From assembly GCA_963776565.1 (NCBI GenBank), contig CAVZNF010000006.1, forward strand, positions 62,001 to 126,000: a stretch of DNA of 64,000 nt, in the 5' to 3' direction. This document shows, one piece after another, positions 18,895-27,546 of this stretch. The translations under genes and the position numbers were made by a program. Positions within the stretch are counted from its first letter, which is position 1; each line of letters starts with the position of its first letter. Below the pieces are notes generated by a model that was not told the DNA's origin, made no database searches, and worked only from the letters and a program-made list of their open reading frames with translations. The stretch is from GMQP-bins7 sp963776565. Lineage in GTDB: Bacteria > Actinomycetota > Thermoleophilia > Gaiellales > Gaiellaceae.

Positions 18895-20056
18895 CTAGCG
18901 AGAGTAGGGGAGGCCGAGCACGCGCTCGGCGACGATGTTGCGGAGCACCTCCGACGTGCCCGCCTCGATGGTGTTGCCGCGGCTTCGAAGCTGCTGGTAC
19001 TGCCAGTAGCCGCCGTACGGCGCGTTGTCGTCACGCAGCGCGGCGTCCGGGCCGAGGATCTCGAGCGCCAGCTTCGTCACGCGCTGGTTCGCCTCCGACC
19101 AGACGAGCTTCGAGATCGACCCCTCGGGGCCGGGCATCCCGGTCTTCATGAGCGCCGAGAGCGAGCGATAGTTCGTGTAGCGCACGGCCTGCATCTCGAT
19201 CCACTCGCGCGCGATCCGGTCGCGCTGGAGCTGGTCGGCGCCGCGGTCGCGGGCGAGCGCGACGAGCTTGCGGATCTGCACCTCGAGCGCGGCCTGCAGC
19301 GCGAAGCCGAGCGTTCCGCGCTCGTGCAGGAGCGTCGTCATCGCGACCTGCCAGCCGCCACCGACTTCGCCGAGGAGGTTCTCGACGGGAACGCGCACGT
19401 CGGAGAAGAAGATCTCGTTGAACTCGGCCTCGCCCGTGATCTGCCGGAGCGGCCGCACCTCCACGCCCGGCGCGTGCATGTCCACGATCAGGTACGTGAG
19501 ACCTGCGTGCCGGCTCGAGTCGGGATCGGCTGCGCGTGAGGAGGATGCAGAAGTCGGCGAGGTGGGCGAAGGACGACCACACCTTCTGGCCGTTCACGAC
19601 GAAGTGCCCGTCGTCGAGGGTCGAGCTCGTCCGCACGCCGGCGAGATCGGACCCGGCGCCCGGCTCGGAGAAGCCCTGGCACCAGATCTCCTCCGCCGAG
19701 AGGAGCGGCGCGAGATAGCGCGCCTTCTGCTCCTCCGTGCCGTGCGCGATGATCGTCGGCCCGGCCATGCCGATGCCGATCACGCCGATGTGCGGCGGCG
19801 CTTCGGCTCGGGCCATCTCCTCGAGGAAGATCGCCTGGTGCGTGTATGGCGCGCCGCCGCCGCCGTACTCCTCTGGCCACGTGAGCCCGACGTAGCCCGC
19901 GTCGTAGAGCGCGCGGCTCCAGTCGCGCATCTCCGGCCCGTCGAAGCGAGTCGCTCCGCCGCGGTGGCCCTGGAGGTCGTCCGGAAGGTGCTCCTCGAGC
20001 CAGGTGCGCAGCCCCGACCTGAATGCGGCCTCTTCGGGCGTGTCGCGAAGGTCCAT
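18895..20056 (-). CDS. Acyl-CoA dehydrogenase, one frameshift
   Basis: About 386 aa after repair. The N-terminus MDLRDTPEEAAFRSGLRTWL, WPEEYGGGGAPYTHQAIFLEE, CQGFSEPGAGSDLAGV and FVVNGQKVWSSFAHLADFCILLTR define a full ACAD. After LLTR the frame moves by the equivalent of one extra base near 19530 and continues as DPDSSRHAGLTYLIVDMHAPG. The C-terminus has NTIEAGTSEVLRNIVAERVLGLPY, typical of actinobacterial steroid or branched acyl-CoA FadE proteins. It is the first gene of the minus-strand operon, with its own leaderless promoter, and probably the catalytic partner of the next ACAD. Confidence 0.9.
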
Positions 20057-20063
20057 CGAGGCG

Positions 20064-20069
20064 ATCCTA
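20064..20069 (-). promoter_or_regulatory. Leaderless -10 box of the acyl-CoA degradation operon
   Basis: TAGGAT on the minus strand, seven bases before ATG 20056. The TAG is also the stop codon of the cyclase-domain regulator. Confidence 0.5.
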
Positions 20070-22562
20070 GTCGGCTGAATCGGCTTCGTCAGGCCTGTCG
20101 GTGGCGAGTGCAAGCTGGACGGCCTCATCGAAGTCCAGCGCACGGCCTTCGTCCCAGTACGCGTCGGCGGACGTGCCGAGCTCCCGACGCGCGGCTCCGA
20201 CGTACCGGTCGAGGAGCTCGTCCCAGAATCGGACCGACGGTGACGTGCCGAGTGACTCCCAGAGCGCTTCGACCGCAGCGGCCAAGACGAGCGCGCGCTC
20301 GGGACGCCCCAGCCCCGCCCAGGCCATGGCCATCCCCTGCACCTCGAAGCTCGTTTCCAACAGGTCACCGAGTGGAAGCGCAGCTTCGAGACTCCGTCGG
20401 TAGCGCTCTTCCGCGACCTCGCACTCTCCTGCGATGAGCGCACAGTCGGCAAGGAAGTGGTGGGCGAAGTGCTCGGCGCGGAGGTCGTCGTGGGTGCGTG
20501 CCAGATCGAGGAGCTCGCGAGAGAGCGCTTCGGCGCGCTCGACTTCGCCGAGGGCCACCAGCACCTGGCAGACGCCGACGAGAGCGCGCGTCTCGCCGCG
20601 ACGATCTCCGAGGCGTCGGTTCGTAGCAAGGCTCTCGTCGAAGGCTCGGAGCGCGCCCGGTTCGTCGTTCGCCGCGTAGACCAGCAGCCAGCCGAGCTCG
20701 TCGAGCGCATTCGCTCGCTCTCGGTCGTCGGCCAACCTCTCCCAGGCCGCGATCGCGTCGTCGAGACGAGCTCGGCCGCGCTCGCGTTGCCGAGTCGCGC
20801 CAGGAGCTGGCCGGCCGCTGTGAGGGCGCGCGCGCGTGCCCGCTCGTCGGATGCCGGGGTGCGCGAGGACAGCCTCGAGGCGGCGTGCACCTTCCCCCAG
20901 GTGCGCGTGCGACAGCCAGAACCAGCCGAGGGCGCCAGCGAGGCGCATCGCAGCCTCGTCGTCTCCGTCCGACGTCAGCCAGTCGAGCGCGGAGCGAAGG
21001 TCGTCGTGATCGCGCTCGAGCCGCGACGCCCATTCCACCTCATGCTCGAAGCGTCCGCCATAGGCGTTCTCTGCGAGCGTCGAGAAGTAGTCGGCGTGCC
21101 GACGCCGGTAGATCTCGGTCTTTCCGGCCTCTTCGAGCAGCCCGGCCGCGTACTCGCGAATGGTGTCGAGCAGAAGAAAGCGGTCATCGCCGATGGCTTT
21201 CAGGAGGCTTGCGTCGACGAGCGTCGCGAGTTGATCGATGTCCGCGTCACAGACTTCTTCGGCGGCGTCGAGGGGGAACCCGCCTGCGAAGACGGACAGC
21301 TGTGCGAAGAGATCGCGAGACGGCTCGTCGAGCAGGTCATAACTCCAGGCGATCGTCGCCCGCAGCGTCCTCTGACGCTCCGGTGCGTCGCGAGCTCCGC
21401 CCGTGAGGATCGGGAGCGCGTAGTCGAGCCGCTCCAGCAGCGTCTCCGGAGTGAGGAGCTTCGTCCGAGCGGCGGCCAGCTCGATTGCGAGCGGAAGCCC
21501 GTCCAGCCTGCGGCAGATGGCCGCGATCGGCTCGTCCTGCTCGAGGTCGCGCCCGATCGCGCTTGCGCGCTGGACGAAGAGCGTCGCAGCGTCGGCGGGA
21601 TCGAGCGGGTCGAGCGGATACTCGCGCTCGACCGACAGGTGGAGTGGGCTTCGGCTCGTTGCGAGCACGCGCAGCCCGCTCGCCCCTGCCAGCAGCGCGC
21701 CGACGCTCGGAGCGGCGGCCAGGAGGTGCTCGAAGTTGTCGAGGAGTAGCAGCATCTCCTTGCCGTGGAGGAAGCCCGCCAGGCTGTCTCGCGCGCCGAG
21801 CGTCTGTGCGATCTCGGGCTCGACGAGCTCGGGGTCGGCCACGGCGGCGAGGGGCACCCAGAAGACGCCGTCGCGGAATGCGCCCACGAGCTCGGCCGCG
21901 ACCTGGAGCGCGAAGCGCGTCTTTCCCGTTCCGCCCGGGCCGGTCACGGTGACCTCTCGCGAGCCGTTGGTGAGGAGCGCGAGCACCTCGCCGAGCTCTC
22001 GCTCGCGTCCGACGAGCGAGCTGGACGCGAGCGGCAGGTTCGTCGCGTCGAGCGTCTTGAGCGGGGCGAACCCTCCAGCTCCGAGCTGAAAGAGTCGCTC
22101 GGGCTCTCCGAGATCCTTGAGGCGATGCTCGCCGAGGTCGACCAGCTCGACGGTGTCGGCGAGCAGCGCTCGTGTCGACGCCGAGACGACGATCTGCCCA
22201 CCGTGTCCGCACGCCGCGACGCGCGCGGCGTGATGGACGTCGATGCCCACGTATCCCTCATCGGTTACGAGCGGCTCACCGGTGTGGAGCCCGATCCGTA
22301 CGCGCACGGGCGTTGCTGCAAGCGCGGTCTGCCCGTCCAGGGCGGCTGCCGCCGCGTCGCCGGCCGCACGGAACACGAAGAAGAACGCGTCTCCCTGGGT
22401 GTCGACCTCGACCCCGCCGTGGAGCGCGAACGCGTCGCGAAGCAGACTCCTGTGCTCGGCGAGGAGCTCGGCGTATCCGGATCCGTGCGCGCGCAGAAGG
22501 GTCGTCGAGCCCTCGACGTCCGTGAACACGAGCGTGAGAGTGCCCGTTGGCAGGTTGCGCAC
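20067..22562 (-). CDS. Class III adenylate/guanylate cyclase-domain regulator with NB-ARC/AAA ATPase and TPR region
   Basis: About 831 aa. Residues about 8-150 are a class III cyclase domain (LTLVFTDVEGSTTLLRAHG with a metal-binding Asp, VDTQGDAFFFVF with the second). A STAND-type ATPase follows: Walker A GPGGTGKTRFALQ, the LLLLDNFEHLL Walker B region, GLPLAIELAAARTKLLTPE and the winged-helix-like WSYDLLDEPSRDLFAQLSVF. TPR-like helices complete it. Such actinobacterial proteins are signalling regulators; whether the cyclase is active is unknown. About 20860-20780 the track reads a basic, out-of-character stretch, and an alternative frame there reads ASDERARARALTAAGQLLAR, so two compensating indels are likely. 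GTG 22562 follows a leaderless box. It lies directly upstream of the acyl-CoA operon and may control it. Confidence 0.85.
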   Translation of the reverse strand: MRNLPTGTLTLVFTDVEGSTTLLRAHGSGYAELLAEHRSLLRDAFALHGGVEVDTQGDAFFFVFRAAGDAAAAALDGQTALAATPVRVRIGLHTGEPLVTDEGYVGIDVHHAARVAACGHGGQIVVSASTRALLADTVELVDLGEHRLKDLGEPERLFQLGAGGFAPLKTLDATNLPLASSSLVGRERELGEVLALLTNGSREVTVTGPGGTGKTRFALQVAAELVGAFRDGVFWVPLAAVADPELVEPEIAQTLGARDSLAGFLHGKEMLLLLDNFEHLLAAAPSVGALLAGASGLRVLATSRSPLHLSVEREYPLDPLDPADAATLFVQRASAIGRDLEQDEPIAAICRRLDGLPLAIELAAARTKLLTPETLLERLDYALPILTGGARDAPERQRTLRATIAWSYDLLDEPSRDLFAQLSVFAGGFPLDAAEEVCDADIDQLATLVDASLLKAIGDDRFLLLDTIREYAAGLLEEAGKTEIYRRRHADYFSTLAENAYGGRFEHEVEWASRLERDHDDLRSALDWLTSDGDDEAAMRLAGALGWFWLSHAHLGEGARRLEAVLAHPGIRRAGTRARPHSGRPAPGATRQRERGRARLDDAIAAWERLADDRERANALDELGWLLVYAANDEPGALRAFDESLATNRRLGDRRGETRALVGVCQVLVALGEVERAEALSRELLDLARTHDDLRAEHFAHHFLADCALIAGECEVAEERYRRSLEAALPLGDLLETSFEVQGMAMAWAGLGRPERALVLAAAVEALWESLGTSPSVRFWDELLDRYVGAARRELGTSADAYWDEGRALDFDEAVQLALATDRPDEADSAD

Positions 22563-22569
22563 GATCGCG

Positions 22570-22575
22570 ACATTA
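22570..22575 (-). promoter_or_regulatory. Leaderless -10 box for the cyclase-domain regulator
   Basis: TAATGT on the minus strand, seven bases before GTG 22562. Confidence 0.5.
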
Positions 22576-22614
22576 CGCCGCAGCGGATCGTGTCGTCGAT
22601 CTTGGCGCGCCTCG

Positions 22615-22644
22615 TTGCCAGCGAGCGTCGAGCCGGTTTAGGGT
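22615..22644 (+). promoter_or_regulatory. Promoter of the liv operon (-35 TTGCCA, -10 TAGGGT)
   Basis: TTGCCA at 22615-22620, an 18-base spacer, then TAGGGT at 22639-22644, nine bases before ATG 22654. It is the only leaderless site here with a recognisable -35. Confidence 0.55.
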
Positions 22645-22653
22645 CTGCTGCGG

Positions 22654-23406
22654 ATGGCCCTCCTCGAGGTACGGGACGTCACCATGCGTTTCGGCGGAAT
22701 CGTCGCCCTCGACGGCGTCTCGTTCGACGTCGAGCAGGGCCACATCTCGGGCCTCATCGGTCCCAACGGCGCCGGCAAGACGACGGCGTTCAACGTCATC
22801 ACGCGTCTCTACAAGCCGGACACCGGGGACGTTCTGCTCGACGGATCGTCGCTTCTCAAGCAGCCCGCGTTCAAGATCGTGCGCAAGGGCGTCGCGAGGA
22901 CGTTCCAGAACATCCAGCTCTTCCGCACGATGTCGGTGCTCGACAACGTCCTGATCGGGGCGCATGGCCGAGGGCGGAGTGCCGGTGAGAAGGAAGCCCT
23001 CGAGGTCCTCGACGTCGTCGGCCTCCGCGACCGGGCGCTCTTCCCGGCAGCGGCGCTCCCGTACGGGATCCAGAAGCGCGTCGAGCTCGCTCGCGCGCTG
23101 GTGGCGAAGCCGCGCCTCCTTCTGCTGGACGAGCCTGCCGGCGGGCTGAACCACGAGGAGGTCGCCGACCTCGGCGAGTTCATCCGCAAGATCCGCGACG
23201 ACTTCGAGCTCACCGTGCTCCTCGTGGAGCACCACATGAACCTCGTCATGAGCATCTCCGACCACGTCAACGTGATGAGCTTCGGGCGCAAGATCGCGGA
23301 CGGCTCGCCGGCCGAGGTGCAGGCCGACGAGGCCGTGATCGAGGCGTATCTCGGCTCCGAGGACGAGCACGAAGAGACAGACGAGCCCGACCCCGGAAGG
23401 CGAGGC
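22654..23406 (+). CDS. livG: Branched-chain amino acid ABC transporter ATP-binding protein LivG
   Basis: A 251-residue ABC ATPase. Walker A is GPNGAGKTTAFNVI, the Q-loop FQNIQLF, the signature region lies in ALPYGIQKRVELARAL (a degenerate LSGGQ, as in many LivG proteins), Walker B is LLLLDEPAGGLN, and the H-loop HHMNLVM. The ORF has no stop before LivF and continues in frame through an acidic linker (EDEHEETDEPDPGRRG). In the neighbouring frame a TGA overlaps the LivF ATG at 23407, so a one-base insertion may have removed the LivG stop; a natural LivG-LivF fusion is the alternative. Confidence 0.9.
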
Positions 23407-24113
<707 letters not shown>

Positions 24114-24114
<1 letters not shown>

Positions 24115-25029
24115 TGGTCGTCGCGGCCTTCTCCGACTTCATGCAGCAGATCGTGTCCGGCCTCGCGTCCGGCGGCATCTACGCGCTGCTCGCTCTCGCG
24201 CTCGTGATCATCCACCGCTCGACGGGGGTCATCAACTTCGCGCAGGGGGAGATGGCGACCCTCTCCACCTACATCGCGTGGACCCTCATCGCGGACCACG
24301 GCTGGCGCTATGGCCCCGCATTCGTCGTGACGCTGCTGATCTCGTTCGTCGGGGGTGTCGCCATCCACCGGGTCGTGATTCGTCCGGTCGAGCGGGGGAG
24401 CGTCCTCCGGATCGTCATCGTGACGATCGGCCTGCTCGTCGCGATCAACGGCTTCGTCATCTGGGAATGGAGCGGCGAGCCGAAGCAGTTGCAGAGCCCG
24501 TTCGGGACGGACACGTACACGATCGGCGGCGTCGTGGTCGCTGCGCACGACATCGGGACGATCGTGGTGGCGCTCGGGATCGTCCTTCTGCCTGTGGGTG
24601 CTCTTCCAGTTCACGAAGGTCGGGCTCGCGTTGCGCGCAGTGGCGGTGAACCCGGAGGAAGCGAGGCTCGTTGGCGTTCGCGTCACCTGGATGCTCGCGT
24701 TGGGATGGGGTCTCGCGGCGCTGCTCGGCGCCGTCGCCGGAATGCTCACGGCGCCGACGGTCGGGCTCGACCCGAACATGATGGCGGCCGTCCTCATCTA
24801 CTCCTTCGCCGCCGCCGTGCTCGGCGGCATCGACTCCCCGATCGGCGCCGTGGTGGGCGGCCTCTTGATCGGCGTGCTTCTGAACATGCTGAGCTACCTC
24901 AGCCAGTACGGCGCGTTCGACTGGTTCACCGAGGAGCTGCGGCTGCCGATGGCGCTCCTCATCATCCTCGTAGTGCTCCTCGTTCGGCCGCAGGGGATCT
25001 TCGGCAAGCCGGAGGTGAAGCGGGTTTGA
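24114..25029 (+). CDS. livH: Branched-chain amino acid ABC transporter permease LivH, one frameshift
   Basis: About 304 aa after repair, a polytopic inner-membrane permease. QIVSGLASGGIYALLALALV at the N-terminus, STGVINFAQGEMATLSTY and the EAA-like region ALRAVAVNPEEARLVGV are diagnostic of LivH. The frame changes by the equivalent of one extra base near 24590, inside a hydrophobic helix. The C-terminal half (LLGAVAGMLTAPTVGLDPNM, VLGGIDSPIGAVVGGLLIG) is intact. It is followed by a 126-base gap holding three hairpins before livM. Confidence 0.9.
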
Positions 25030-25054
25030 ACACCGCTCGCCGTCGGCTCGCGGT

Positions 25055-25080
25055 CGCGGGGGAAACCATGTTTCCCCGCG
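25055..25080 (+). repeat. Inverted repeat 1 in the livH-livM gap
   Basis: GGGGAAAC and GTTTCCCC arms around CAT, extended by CGCG/CGCG with one bulged G. First of three consecutive hairpins. Confidence 0.65.
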
Positions 25081-25098
25081 TGCCCCCTTCTTGAGAAC

Positions 25099-25122
25099 GT
25101 GGGGAACCTCCCGGTTCCCCAC
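25099..25122 (+). repeat. Inverted repeat 2 in the livH-livM gap
   Basis: A perfect 10-bp stem, GTGGGGAACC / GGTTCCCCAC, with the four-base loop TCCC. Its arms resemble those of repeat 1. Confidence 0.7.
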
Positions 25123-25132
25123 ACCCCTCCAC

Positions 25133-25161
25133 GCTCATCGACGAGGCTCTCGTCGATGAGC
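25133..25161 (+). repeat. Inverted repeat 3, enclosing the livM start codon
   Basis: A perfect 13-bp stem, GCTCATCGACGAG / CTCGTCGATGAGC, with a three-base loop. The livM ATG at 25156-25158 lies in the right arm, so folding would hide the start. Confidence 0.7.
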
Positions 25162-26231
25162 CCGCGGACGCAGCGCCTGATCGGGTTCGTCGCGTTCGCC
25201 GCGCTCGTGGTCTTCGTCGCGGTCCTGCCGTCGTTCGTCAGCGACTTCAAGGCGCGCGACTACTCGTACGTCGCCATCTACCTGATCGCGCTCCTCGGGC
25301 TCAACATCCTCACGGGCTACACGGGCCAGATCTCGCTCGGTCACGGCGCGTTCATGGCGATCGGCGGCTACACGACCGCGATCCTGATGGCCGGAAACGA
25401 GCAGTTCGGCGGACCGATCTCGGGTGGGCTGAAGGACGTCTGGACGCTTCCGATCGCAGGCCTCGTCGCAGGCCTCGTGGGTCTCGCCTTCGGATTCCCG
25501 GCGCTCCGCCTCTCCGGGCTCTACCTCGCGCTCGCGACGTTCGCGATCGCGGTCGCGATGCCGTCGACGGTGAAGCGCTTCGAGGAGTTCACCGGCGGCG
25601 GGCAGGGCATCCAGCTGTTCGGCTCTCCAGAGCTCACCGGGTCGATCGCCAACGTGCCACGTCCTCGGGCCGCTCGCTCTCGCCCAACGACTGGATGTAC
25701 TACCTCGCCTGGTCGATCGCACTGGTCGCGTTCGCGGTTGCGTGGCTGATCGTGCGCGGGCGAACGGGCCGGGCGTTCCGCGCCGTGCGCGACTCGGAGA
25801 CGGCGGCGGTGTCGTCGGGCGTGAGTCTCGCCCGCTACAAGACGCTTGCGTTCGGCGTCAGCGCCGCGTACGCCGGTGTCGCGGGCGGGCTCTTCGCGAT
25901 CGTGAGCGCCTTCGTCAACCCGGATAACTTCCCGGTCGCGCTCTCGATCTTCCTGCTCGTCGGCGTCGTCGTCGGCGGACTCGGCGGGCTGTCGGGCCTC
26001 GTCTTCGGCGCGATCTTCATCGCCTTCATGCCGTTGTGGTCGCAGGGCCAGGATCTCGGCTCGCTGCTGCCCGATCGGATCATCGAGGAGACGCAGAAGC
26101 CCGGCGGCCCCTCGATCGTCTACGGGGTCGTCCTCATCCTGCTGATGTTCGTCCTGCCGAACGGCGTCGGCGGGCTGTTCCGACGAATCGGGCAGCTCAT
26201 CACGAACCGCCGCTACTCTCGGTCGGAGTGA
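25156..26231 (+). CDS. livM: Branched-chain amino acid ABC transporter permease LivM, one frameshift
   Basis: About 358 aa after repair. IYLIALLGLNILTGYTGQISLGHGAFMAIGGY, where NILTGYTGQISLGHG is the LivM signature, GLAFGFPALRLSGLYLALAT, and the cytoplasmic coupling region FRAVRDSETAAVSSGV are clear. Near 25655, after TGSIANV, the frame moves by the equivalent of one missing base and resumes SGRSLSPNDWMYYLAWSIAL. The start ATG 25156 lies in an inverted-repeat arm. The stop overlaps the next gene as GTGA. Confidence 0.9.
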
Positions 26232-27457
26232 CGCGCCGTCTTGCCGTCGTCGCGGTCTTCGGGAGCCGCGCTCGCCATTGCGTTGCCCGTCGCGTTCGCC
26301 GGCTCTGCCGCGGATCCGGGCGTCAGCCCGACGTCGATCGTCCTCGGAGGGACGTCTCCGCTCACCGGGCCGGCGGCGTCGTACGCGTCCGTGGCGCGCG
26401 GCGCGAAGGCCTACTTCGACTCGATCAACTCGAAAGGCGGCGTCGCGAAGCGGAAGATCGACTACCGCATCGTCGACGACGCGTACAACCCGGCGCTGAC
26501 CGTGCAGGGGGTGCGGCGTCTGGTCGAGCAGGACAAGGTCTTCGCCGTCTTCAACACGCTCGGGACCGAGTCGAACCTGGCGATCCGCGACTACCTCAAC
26601 CAGTCGAAGGTGCCGCACCTGTTCGCGGCCTCGGGTGCGACGACATGGGGACGCGACGCGGCCAAGTACCCGTGGACGATCGGCTTCCAGCCGAGCTACG
26701 CGGCGGAGGGCTTCGTCTACGGGAGGTACGTCGCCGGCAATCTCAAGAAGGCGAAGATCGCAGTGCTCTTCCAGAACGACGACTACGGGAAGGACCTGCT
26801 CGGCGGCCTGAAGAGCGGCCTCGGGCGCTCCGGCTCGAAGGTCGTGGCGGCCGAGCCGTACCAGGTGACCTCGCCCGACGTCGGCTCGCAGATCGCGAAG
26901 CTCAAGGCCTCGGGCGCCAACGTCCTCGCAGTCTTCGCGACGCCGACCTTCGCGATCCAGGCCTACGTCTTCGCGAACCGCCTCGGCTGGAAGCCGCTCG
27001 TGCTCCTGAACGGCGTCTCCGGGACCTCGAACATCATGGTGCTCGCCTCCGAGGGTGGAAAGAACAAGGCGGTCGAGGGAACCATCACGAGCACGATCCT
27101 CAAGGACCCGACCGACCCGCGCTGGAAGAACGATCCCGGGATGAAGCAGTACCGCGCGATCCTCTCGCGCTACGCGAAGGGCGCGAACGCGAACGACGTC
27201 TACCACGTGTACGGCATGGCGGTCGCGTACGAGACGGTGTCGCTGCTGAAGCGCCTCGGCGCCAATCCGACCCGCGCCGGCCTGATGAAGGCGGCGCGCT
27301 CGATGAACGAGTGCGAAGAATCCGTTCCTGCTGCCCGGGATCAGCGGTGAAGACGGGGGCGGGCGACAACTTCCCCGTGCAGCAGGGCCAGCTCCAGCGC
27401 TGGACGAAGGGACGCTTCGTGCCGTTCGGCGAGCTCTGGCAGTCGAAGCGAAACTGA
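26228..27457 (+). CDS. livK: Branched-chain amino acid ABC transporter substrate-binding protein LivK, two frameshifts
   Basis: About 409 aa after repair. The best start is GTG 26228, overlapping the livM stop. It reads TRRLAVVAVFG, then a shift equal to one extra base near 26262 leads into AALAIALPVAFAGSAADPG, completing a signal peptide. The mature domain has IVLGGTSPLTGPAASYA, RRLVEQDKVFAVFNTLGTE and FQNDDYGKDLLGG. Near 27320 a shift equal to one missing base restores the family terminus (AVKTGAGDNFPVQQGQLQRW). The paralogue at 7574 has the same NKFLLPG-type segment at that point, which confirms the repair. Confidence 0.88.
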   Translation: MTRRLAVVAVFGSRARHCVARRVRRLCRGSGRQPDVDRPRRDVSAHRAGGVVRVRGARREGLLRLDQLERRRREAEDRLPHRRRRVQPGADRAGGAASGRAGQGLRRLQHARDRVEPGDPRLPQPVEGAAPVRGLGCDDMGTRRGQVPVDDRLPAELRGGGLRLREVRRRQSQEGEDRSALPERRLREGPARRPEERPRALRLEGRGGRAVPGDLARRRLADREAQGLGRQRPRSLRDADLRDPGLRLREPPRLEAARAPERRLRDLEHHGARLRGWKEQGGRGNHHEHDPQGPDRPALEERSRDEAVPRDPLALREGRERERRLPRVRHGGRVRDGVAAEAPRRQSDPRRPDEGGALDERVRRIRSCCPGSAVKTGAGDNFPVQQGQLQRWTKGRFVPFGELWQSKRN

Positions 27458-27546
27458 GCGACCGCGCCTGAGCGAGTGGTCGCACCGAAACATATCTCGG
27501 TGGTGGCCCTATTGCGGTTCAACGTGGAGAGGCGAATGATTCCGGG

